DNA of 34,692 nt, taken from assembly GCA_945882675.1 (NCBI GenBank), contig CAMCWU010000006.1:1-34692 (forward strand), written 5' to 3'. Below are positions 27,487 to 34,692 of the stretch, in pieces. This DNA is from Klebsiella pneumoniae (GTDB lineage Bacteria > Myxococcota_A > UBA796 > GCA-2862545). Under the pieces are notes generated by a model. That model was not told the origin of the DNA. It worked only from the letters and a program-made list of their open reading frames with translations, and did no database searches. Position numbers and translations under genes: made by a program. The stretch's first letter is position 1; every line of letters starts with the position of its first letter.

Positions 27487-29220
27487 TTGATCCTTTCGTT
27501 CACCGGCGCGCGCTGGGTCGCGGCGGCGGCGGATCCCGAGCGAGTCCGGCGGAACCGCGCCGCGGGCATGGGTGCCGTGTCCGCCCGGATCCTGGCGTCT
27601 CGGGTGGAGGACGAGACGGACGCCGCATCCTGGCTGCGCCCCACGCTCGAGCACCTGCACGACCCTCGCGCCATGCGGAATATGGACGCCGCGGTCGACC
27701 TCGTACAGCGCGCCGTGCGGGATCGCGTGAAGATCCGGATCATCACGGACTACGACGTGGACGGCACGACGTCGTCGCTGATCCTGCAGGCGGCGGTCCG
27801 GCTCCTCGACCGCGAGACGGCGCTCGACTACCACATCCCGAACCGGTTCGGCGAAGGGTACGGGTTCAGCCAGGTCGCGGCGAAGAAGGCGGTGTCCGAC
27901 AAGGTCGGGCTGGTGGTGACCGCGGACATCGGCGTGCGCGACCACGCGTCGGTGGCGCTCGCGCGGGACGGCGGGGCAGACGTGCTGGTGTGCGATCACC
28001 ACCTGCCGGCCGGCGAGTCCGTGCCGCCGGACGCCGTGGTGCTCTGCCCGCCGCAGGACGGGTGCGCGTACCCGAACCGGTCACTCGCCGCGTGTGGTGT
28101 GAGCTTGAAGCTCGCGAACGCGTTGCTGGGCCACCTGCCGCGCTGGGCGCTCTACCAGGCGTCGCTCCTCAAGCTCGCGGCAATCGGGACGGTCGCGGAC
28201 ATGGTGTCGCTGGCCACGCTCGAGAACCGGGCGATCGTGACGCTGGGGTTACAGGGGTTGAACGGGGCGGATCAGTCACCGGGCCTGCGCGCCCTGCTCG
28301 ACGCAGCTGGGCTCGCGCCGGGCGGCGTGCGGGTGTCGGACCTGGGGTTCCGGCTCGGGCCCAGGATCAACGCCGCGGGTCGGCTGTCGGACGCCACGCT
28401 GGTGGTCGAGCTGATGAACGCCCGCGATCTCGACTCCGCGCGCGCGCTCGCCCAGAAGATCGAGGGGTTGAACGCCGAGCGCAAGAGCATCCAGGGTAAG
28501 CTCCAGGAGGAGGCCCTGGCGCGGATCGCGGGGGATCCCGCCCCGTTCGTCGTCGTCGCCGGGGCAGAGGAGGAAGGCTGGCACCGCGGCGTTGTCGGGA
28601 TCGTTGCGAGCAAGGTGAAGGATTCCGTGAACCGGCCGGTCGCTGTGGTCTCGATCCAGGGCGACCACGCGGTCGGCAGCGTTCGGAGCGTGCCCGGGAT
28701 CCACGCCGTCCAGGCGCTGGACTCGGCGCGCGATCTCCTGGTGAAGTACGGGGGGCACCCCATGGCGGCGGGGTTCACCGTGCGGACCGCGGACCTCCCC
28801 GAGCTGGAGCGGCGCCTGGGCGCGTTCGTGGCGTCGGCGGTGGACGTGAGCGCGTGGGTGCCGACGCGGCCGATCGACGCCGAGATCCCCATCGCGGACG
28901 TGGGGGACGCGCTGTTCCGCGAGCTCGACCGGCTCGGGCCGTTCGGCTCGGCGAACGCCACGCCGCTGCTGATGATCCCGCGGGTGCGGCCCTCCCGGAT
29001 CGAAGTGCGCCGCACCAAGACGGATCGGCCGTACGTGCGGTTCCAGGTCACGGACGGCCGCCGCGCGAGCGACGCGACCTGGTGGGACGGCGCGGAGCAC
29101 GCGGACGCGCTGGCGCAGGGCCCGGTGGACCTGCTCGTCCAGCTCGAGGAGAATGTGTGGAACGGGAACCGCTCGATCCGCCTCGACATCCGCGACGTGC
29201 GGGTCAGCCCGTCGGCCTGA
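27487..29220 (+). CDS. recJ: Single-stranded-DNA-specific exonuclease
   Basis: IITDYDVDGTTSSLIL, VCDHHLPAGE (DHH motif), SDLGFRLGPRINAAGRLSDA, GVVGIVASKVK, KYGGHPMAAGFTV. TTG start at 27487. Confidence 0.93.
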   Translation: MILSFTGARWVAAAADPERVRRNRAAGMGAVSARILASRVEDETDAASWLRPTLEHLHDPRAMRNMDAAVDLVQRAVRDRVKIRIITDYDVDGTTSSLILQAAVRLLDRETALDYHIPNRFGEGYGFSQVAAKKAVSDKVGLVVTADIGVRDHASVALARDGGADVLVCDHHLPAGESVPPDAVVLCPPQDGCAYPNRSLAACGVSLKLANALLGHLPRWALYQASLLKLAAIGTVADMVSLATLENRAIVTLGLQGLNGADQSPGLRALLDAAGLAPGGVRVSDLGFRLGPRINAAGRLSDATLVVELMNARDLDSARALAQKIEGLNAERKSIQGKLQEEALARIAGDPAPFVVVAGAEEEGWHRGVVGIVASKVKDSVNRPVAVVSIQGDHAVGSVRSVPGIHAVQALDSARDLLVKYGGHPMAAGFTVRTADLPELERRLGAFVASAVDVSAWVPTRPIDAEIPIADVGDALFRELDRLGPFGSANATPLLMIPRVRPSRIEVRRTKTDRPYVRFQVTDGRRASDATWWDGAEHADALAQGPVDLLVQLEENVWNGNRSIRLDIRDVRVSPSA

Positions 29221-30973
29221 GAGCGTCTCCACCGTCGAACTGACGCTCCACGAGCCTGCGATAGAGGCGGTTTGCCCGCACCAGATCGTCGTGCGTGCCC
29301 TGCTCGGCGATGCGGCCCCGGTCGAGCACCACGACGCGGTCCGCGTCCTTCACTGTCGACAGCCGGTGCGCGATCACGAGGGTCGTCCGGTCCTGCATGA
29401 GCCGCTCGAGGGCCTCCTGCACCAGGTGCTCGCTCTCCGAGTCCAGCGCGCTCGTGGCCTCGTCCAAGATGAGGATGGCCGGATCCTTGAGGATCGCGCG
29501 GGCGATCGCGATGCGCTGCTTCTGGCCGCCCGACAGCCGGACGCCCCGCTCGCCGACCAGGGTGTCGTACGCTTCCGGGAACCGGCTCACGAACTCGTCC
29601 GCGTTCGCGGCAATGGCGGCGGCGCGCACCTGTTCGTTCGTGGCGTCCGGGCGCCCGTACCGGATGTTCTCTGCGATGGAGGCTGCAAATAGCAGGGGCT
29701 CCTGGGCCACGACGCCGACGTGGCGCCGCAGGGCCCGCGGGTCCAGCATCCGGATGTCCACGCCGTCCACGCGGATCACGCCGCGCTCGGGATCGTAGTA
29801 CCGCGCGAGGAGCGCCGCGATCGTCGACTTCCCCGAGCCGGACGGGCCGACGAGCGCCACGACCTCCCCCGGGCGGATGGCCAGATCGATGCTCTGCAGC
29901 ACGGGCTGGTCGGACCGGGTGGGGTAGGCGAAGGTGACGCCTTCGAGCGCGATCTCTCCGCGCGGTCGGTCCAGCGCGGTGCCCGTGGTGGACTCGAGCG
30001 CTCCGACCTGGTCCATGAGCTGGAAGACGCGCTGGCTCGCGCCCATGGCGTTCATGAAGTCGCTGTACAGGCTGGTGACCGCCCCGAGCGAGACCGCGAC
30101 CACCACGGTGTACAGGAGAAACGCAGTGAGCTCGCCCATCGTCATCGAGCCGGCCGTGACCATGCGCCCGCCGTACCAGACCACCAGCGCGATGGCCGAC
30201 TGGCCGGCGAAGCCCACCACGCCCTGGAACGACCCGTTCGCGAAAGCGCGCTTCGCGGCGAGGTTGTACGCGTCGCCGACCGCCTTGTCGTACCGGGCGA
30301 TCTCCGCTTCCTCCCGAGCGAAGCTGCGCACCGTGCGGATCCCGCCGATCGTATCCTCCGCCACCGCGGTCGAGTTCGCGAGCGCGTCCTGCACCTTCGA
30401 CGAGAGCGAGCGGAGGACGCGGCCATACAGCGCGGCCGCCACCACCACGACCGGGACCACCAGCATGGCGAGGCCGGTGAGCGTGGGGCTCGTCCACGCG
30501 AGCACCGCGATCCCGCCGATGGCGCCCATCCCGAACCGCAGCGCCATCGACACGTTCACGGTCACCGTGTTCTGCAGGACCGTCGTGTCCGACGAGAGGC
30601 GGTTCGTGAGCTCGCCGGTTCGCGCGCTGTCGAAGAACGACGTGTCCTGGCGCAGGATCGCCGAGTACAGGTCCCGCCGGAGCCGGGAGACCACGCGCTC
30701 GCCCGCGACGGTGAACTTCCAGGCGCGGATCCACGAGAATACGGCCTGGATCAGGAACATCACCACGAGCGCCGCCGCCGCGGTGTCGAAGTCGACGGCG
30801 GCGTTCCCCTCCGTGATCGAGTCCACCATCCACTTGACGGCCTGCGGATAGGCCAGGTTCATCCCAGAGCTGATCAGCAGGGCGACGGTCGCGACGGCGA
30901 GCGTGGGGAGCTCGGGCCGCGCGAGCGCATACAGCCGGCGTGCCGCGGCCTTCCGATCGGCACCTTCCGTCAT
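29204..30973 (-). CDS. ABC transporter (fused TM + ATPase; ABCB/MsbA-like exporter)
   Basis: Walker A GPSGSGKST, signature LSGGQKQR, Walker B AILILDEATSALD, H-loop VIAHRLST; N-terminal TM domain. Confidence 0.95.
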   Translation of the reverse strand: MTEGADRKAAARRLYALARPELPTLAVATVALLISSGMNLAYPQAVKWMVDSITEGNAAVDFDTAAAALVVMFLIQAVFSWIRAWKFTVAGERVVSRLRRDLYSAILRQDTSFFDSARTGELTNRLSSDTTVLQNTVTVNVSMALRFGMGAIGGIAVLAWTSPTLTGLAMLVVPVVVVAAALYGRVLRSLSSKVQDALANSTAVAEDTIGGIRTVRSFAREEAEIARYDKAVGDAYNLAAKRAFANGSFQGVVGFAGQSAIALVVWYGGRMVTAGSMTMGELTAFLLYTVVVAVSLGAVTSLYSDFMNAMGASQRVFQLMDQVGALESTTGTALDRPRGEIALEGVTFAYPTRSDQPVLQSIDLAIRPGEVVALVGPSGSGKSTIAALLARYYDPERGVIRVDGVDIRMLDPRALRRHVGVVAQEPLLFAASIAENIRYGRPDATNEQVRAAAIAANADEFVSRFPEAYDTLVGERGVRLSGGQKQRIAIARAILKDPAILILDEATSALDSESEHLVQEALERLMQDRTTLVIAHRLSTVKDADRVVVLDRGRIAEQGTHDDLVRANRLYRRLVERQFDGGDALRPTG

Positions 30974-31020
30974 CCGCCCTCCGGCCGGCAGGATAAGCGC
31001 GGGGCCATCGGGGGCAAGCG

Positions 31021-31464
31021 ATGGCGCGCTGGGAGATCCGCGAAGTCGGGTTCGGGAAGGGCGTCTTCGCGCGGGACGCGCTGCTCCCGGGTGAGCCCTT
31101 GTTCGCGTACGAAGGGCCCAAGGTCCGGTGGGAGGATGTGCCGGACGCGGAAGCCGCGCACGTGATCAAGTCGGGCGGTCGCTGGGTGATCCCTGGCTCA
31201 CCGGCTCGGTACGTCAACCACGCGTGCGAGCCGAACTGCGACGTCGACGACGACCTGCGGCTCGTCCCGCTGCGGACGATCGCCCCCGGCGAGGAGCTGA
31301 CGATCGACTACCATACTGCCGATCCGGCAGCCATGGCCGCGGATCCGGGCGCGTACTTCTGGGATCCGCGCTGGTCGTTCGACTGCCGGTGCGGGTCGCC
31401 GCGCTGCGTGGGGCGCGTCGACGGATGGCGCATCGTCGCTTTGGGCGAATGTCGCCGGGGTTAA
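31021..31464 (+). CDS. SET domain protein with post-SET-like Cys motif
   Basis: GFGKGVFARDALLPGEPLFAYEG, YVNHACEPNCDV (NHxCxPN), GEELTIDY, FDCRCGSPRCVG (CxCxnC post-SET). Confidence 0.92.
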   Translation: MARWEIREVGFGKGVFARDALLPGEPLFAYEGPKVRWEDVPDAEAAHVIKSGGRWVIPGSPARYVNHACEPNCDVDDDLRLVPLRTIAPGEELTIDYHTADPAAMAADPGAYFWDPRWSFDCRCGSPRCVGRVDGWRIVALGECRRG

Positions 31465-31570
31465 TCGAGTTTGCAGGTTGTCCAATCGTGACCCCGGTCA
31501 GATTGCCGCCCCGGCGCGTCGACGTGGCCGGCATTCCGCGTGACGGAGTGGGTGCCATATGGAGGCTCCG

Positions 31571-32740
31571 ATGCGAATGATGATGTGTGTGGTCGTGCTG
31601 CTTCCCCTCGCCGCGTGCGAGATCATCGTGGAGGCCAAAGACTCCGGCGATACCAGCGCTCCCGGGATCGACACTGGAGAGGCGGACGCGGACACCGATA
31701 CGGACACCGACACCGATACGGACACCGACGTAGCGGTCGACCCCTCGACCTGGACGACGTACGCCGGGCCGTGCAGCGGCTATCGGACGGAGACCTTGGT
31801 GTTCGATGCGGACGGGTCGGCCTGGGCTGGCTGCGGCGCGGACGTGGGCCTGTTCTACGCGGCGACCCCTGGCGCATGGGTCAGCGTGAACGACCACGAC
31901 CAGTTCCACTGCTTCGACGCCCACCTCGCGGACGACGGCCTGCTCTACATCGCGGGTGACGACACCACGAGCGACGCCCTCGCGTACCGCGGCGACCCAG
32001 CGCAGGGGGATCTGTTCGACGGAACCCCGATCTTCTTCTACGGGGGGTCGATCGACAGCGTCGCCCTGGCCGGCACCATCCTGCGCGCGCCTGACGGGAC
32101 CATCGTCATCGACGCCGAGAACAGCTACCAGTACGGGCTGTCCCTGGACGACGGAGACTCCTTCACGGAAGAGTACTTCTCCACCTACCAGTGGATGGAC
32201 ACGGATCTCGCGTCGGACGGGAAGATCTACGCTTCCGGCAGCCGGATCTCCGATCCCCCGACCATCATCGTCCCAGCGGCGAAGGCCGGCCAGTTCACCG
32301 CGTTCGAGATCGGCGATGGCCAGTTCACGGGCGAGCTGTTCGGCATCGCGGCGATCGACGCCGACCGGATCTTCGCCGTGGGCGTGGACGAGCCCACCCA
32401 CCACGCCATGTTCGCCCGCTGCACGGGGTCCTGCAACAGCCCGGCGTCCTGGACGGTGGAGGATCTGACCGACTCGGTCGAGCTCGGGCAGCCCGCCGAT
32501 CTCGGGCGGCTCCACGCGATCCGGTTCGACGAGAGCGGCGTCTTCGGCATGGCCGTCGGCGAGCGGTACCCGCAGGGGCTGGGCGGCTGGGCGATGTACA
32601 CGACGGACCGTGGCGACACGTGGAAGATGGCGGATGACGCGGGCTTCCCGATTCTGACGCAGGTGTGGTCGTTCGGCGACGGCAGCTTCGCGGTCGCCGG
32701 GGGCGGCGGCTACATGGCGCTCTCGGTCGTCCTCCCGTAG
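31571..32740 (+). CDS. Lipoprotein with Asp/Thr-repeat linker and beta-propeller-like body
   Basis: ATG at 31571 preceded by GGAGG; MRMMMCVVVLLPLAAC|EII lipobox; EADADTDTDTDTDTDTDVAVDPSTW linker; body with recurrent SWxxxxD and FAVGVDEPTH-like segments. Confidence 0.75.
   Translation: MRMMMCVVVLLPLAACEIIVEAKDSGDTSAPGIDTGEADADTDTDTDTDTDTDVAVDPSTWTTYAGPCSGYRTETLVFDADGSAWAGCGADVGLFYAATPGAWVSVNDHDQFHCFDAHLADDGLLYIAGDDTTSDALAYRGDPAQGDLFDGTPIFFYGGSIDSVALAGTILRAPDGTIVIDAENSYQYGLSLDDGDSFTEEYFSTYQWMDTDLASDGKIYASGSRISDPPTIIVPAAKAGQFTAFEIGDGQFTGELFGIAAIDADRIFAVGVDEPTHHAMFARCTGSCNSPASWTVEDLTDSVELGQPADLGRLHAIRFDESGVFGMAVGERYPQGLGGWAMYTTDRGDTWKMADDAGFPILTQVWSFGDGSFAVAGGGGYMALSVVLP
31682..31732 (+). repeat. 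GACACC/GATACG microsatellite encoding (DT)n
   Basis: gcggacgcggacaccgatacggacaccgacaccgatacggacaccgac encodes ADADTDTDTDTDTDTD. Confidence 0.85.
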
Positions 32741-32811
32741 AGGGGGCGGCGGGCGCGCGCTCGGGATAGGGCGCGTGTCCGCGGAGCCCCTTCGGGCGCA
32801 CGGGAGGGCGC

Positions 32812-34146
32812 ATGGCGAGCAGCGAGGGCCGGGGCAGTTCCCCCATCGAAGTCGGCAGCTTGTACGCCGGTCACGAGGATCTGGCGGCCACCGCCCCGAA
32901 CGCGTGGGCGCTCGGGATGGAGGGCTCGGACATCCTCGCGATCGCGGCGCAGGTCAACGCGATGAAGGCCCGCGGCGAGGCCGTCGCGAACTTCACGGTC
33001 GGCGACTTTGATCCCAAGCAGTTCTCGATCCCGGAGGCTCTCGGCGTCGCCATCGGGGAGGAGCTGGCGGCGGGTCAGACCAACTACCCGCCGGCCATCG
33101 GCATCCCCGAGCTCCGCAAGGCGATCGCGAGCTTCTACGCGGATCGCCTCGGGCTGAAGTTCTCCCCCGACCACATCCTGGTCGGCTCGGGCGCGCGGCC
33201 GCCGATCTACGCCGCGTTCCAGACGCTCGTGGCGCCCGGCGACAAGATCGTCTACCCGGTCCCCACGTGGAACTGTCGGTACTACGTGTATCTGGCGCAG
33301 GCAGTGGGGGTCCCGGTCACCACCCGGCCCGAGAACGGGTTCATGCCGAGCGCCGCGGATCTCGCGCCGCACCTGCGCGACGCCCGCGTGTTGTACCTGA
33401 ACAGCCCGCTCAACCCGTGCGGCACCGTAATCTCGGAAGAGCTGCTCCGCGGCGTCTCCCAGGCCGTCGTGGACGAGAACCGGCGGCGCGAGGAGACCGG
33501 CGAGCGGCCGCTCATGCTGATCTACGACATGGTCTACTGGCAGCTCACGTTCGACGGCGCGGAGCACTTCACGCCGATCGGCCTCGTGCCCGAGATCGCG
33601 CCGTACACGCTGATCATCGACGCGATCTCGAAGTCGTGGGCGGCGACCGGGCTGCGCGTCGGCTGGGCGGCGGTGCCGCCCTGGATCCATGGGCCGATGC
33701 AGTCGCTGATCGGCCACGTGGGCGCATGGGCCGGGCGGGCGGAGCAGCGGGCGACCGCGCGGCTCCTCGCCGAGCCGGCGCAGGTGGACCCGTTCATGGA
33801 CGGCTTCCGGGCGGGGCTCAAGGCGCGGCTCGGGCGTCTGCACGCGGGCCTGCAGGCGATGAAGGCGGCGGGGAAGCCCGTGGACAGCGTGGCCGCGGGC
33901 GGAGCCATGTACCTTTCGGCGCGGTTCGACCTCGTCGGCATCACCACTCGCAGCGGCCGGACCATCGCGAACGCAGAGGACGTACGCCGGTTCCTCCTCG
34001 ACGAGGCTGCGGTGGCAGTCGTGCCGTTCACCGCGTTCGGGTACCCATCGGACACGCCGTGGGTGCGGTTCTCGGTGGGCGCGGCGTCGGAGGCGGATGT
34101 CGACGCGGCGCTGGATCGCCTGCGGGCGGCGCTCGATCGCATCTGA
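32812..34146 (+). CDS. Aminotransferase class I/II (PLP-dependent)
   Basis: VANFTVGDFDPKQFSIPEAL, GQTNYPPAIGIPELRKAIA, LNSPLNPCGTVIS, LIYDMVYWQL, DAISKSWAATGLRVGWA (PLP Lys). Confidence 0.93.
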   Translation: MASSEGRGSSPIEVGSLYAGHEDLAATAPNAWALGMEGSDILAIAAQVNAMKARGEAVANFTVGDFDPKQFSIPEALGVAIGEELAAGQTNYPPAIGIPELRKAIASFYADRLGLKFSPDHILVGSGARPPIYAAFQTLVAPGDKIVYPVPTWNCRYYVYLAQAVGVPVTTRPENGFMPSAADLAPHLRDARVLYLNSPLNPCGTVISEELLRGVSQAVVDENRRREETGERPLMLIYDMVYWQLTFDGAEHFTPIGLVPEIAPYTLIIDAISKSWAATGLRVGWAAVPPWIHGPMQSLIGHVGAWAGRAEQRATARLLAEPAQVDPFMDGFRAGLKARLGRLHAGLQAMKAAGKPVDSVAAGGAMYLSARFDLVGITTRSGRTIANAEDVRRFLLDEAAVAVVPFTAFGYPSDTPWVRFSVGAASEADVDAALDRLRAALDRI

Positions 34147-34201
34147 GGGGGCGGACAGTTCCTGACCGGGGCGTCGGCTAGCTTCCTTGGGGGGAGGCGC
34201 C

Positions 34202-34692
34202 GTGCTCGACTACCTGCTGGCCACGCCGAGCGTCGCGCTGCTGCTGCTGCTGTGCGCGGCGGTGGTGCTGCTGGCCATCGGCTGGTGGCGGGCGCGCTGG
34301 CGCGTGCGGCGCGGCAACCTGGCGCGCCAGAGCGTCGCGGCGGAGGGCGAGCGCGCGGCGGTCCGGCTGCTGAAGCTGCAGGGCTATCGGGTGCTCGACC
34401 GCCAGCTCACGCGGTGGTGGTCCATGCAGGTAGACGGCGAAGACGTGGAGGTCGGGTGCCGCGCCGACCTGCTGGTGCAGGACGCGCACGGCAGCACCTA
34501 TGTCGCGGAGGTCAAGACCGGGCAGCTGGCGCCCGATCCCACGCGGCCGTCCACCCGGCGTCAGCTCCTCGAGTACTGGCTCGTGTTCGACGTGGACGGA
34601 GTGCTGCTGGTGGACATGGAGGAGGGCGTCGTCCGCACCGTCTCCTTCGCGGGGACGGAGGACGCGATCATGCCGTCTCGCGCCGCCAGCGC
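34202..34692 (+). CDS. Partial CDS running off the right edge: N-terminal TM anchor plus PD-(D/E)XK nuclease-like domain
   Basis: GTG at 34202 with GGGGGGAGG upstream; VLDYLLATPSVALLLLLCAAVVLLAIGWWRARW..., AEGERAAVRLLKLQGYRVLDRQ...CRADLLVQDAHGSTYVAEVKTGQLAP (D...ExK). Open to the edge and absent from the ORF track. Confidence 0.75.
   Translation, partial: MLDYLLATPSVALLLLLCAAVVLLAIGWWRARWRVRRGNLARQSVAAEGERAAVRLLKLQGYRVLDRQLTRWWSMQVDGEDVEVGCRADLLVQDAHGSTYVAEVKTGQLAPDPTRPSTRRQLLEYWLVFDVDGVLLVDMEEGVVRTVSFAGTEDAIMPSRAAS

Noticed and set aside
28272-31217. 981-aa minus-strand ORF
   Set aside because: Overlaps recJ in antisense and the ABC transporter out of frame; composition is typical of a spurious GC-rich frame.

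Overview
This is a high-GC window of ordinary, densely packed bacterial chromosome. The gene content (MglA-like protein, thrombospondin type-3 repeat lipoprotein, many lipoproteins) suggests a Myxococcota/deltaproteobacterium-like organism, but that is inference. I support about 31 CDS. Housekeeping genes include rsmI, hppA, hemB, class I fructose-bisphosphate aldolase, lgt, recJ, a DEAD-box helicase, an ABC exporter and an aminotransferase. Two CDS run off the window edges and are missing from the supplied ORF track: a minus-strand gene at the left edge and a membrane-anchored PD-(D/E)XK-like gene at the right edge. I saw no CRISPR array, rRNA, convincing tRNA, transposase or phage genes. The best candidates for something under-described are: (1) a translationally coupled operon of an arylsulfotransferase-like lipoprotein, a DUF692/MNIO-type metalloenzyme and an uncharacterised partner protein, with no visible RiPP precursor; (2) a tail-anchored MglA-like protein whose P-loop has lost its Lys and Ser/Thr; (3) a truncated RelA/SpoT-type synthetase; (4) a cassette of two beta-propeller proteins plus an outer-membrane barrel; (5) a bacterial SET-domain protein. 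Most long antisense ORFs in the track are high-GC artefacts. All family calls come from reading motifs by eye; no database search was run.
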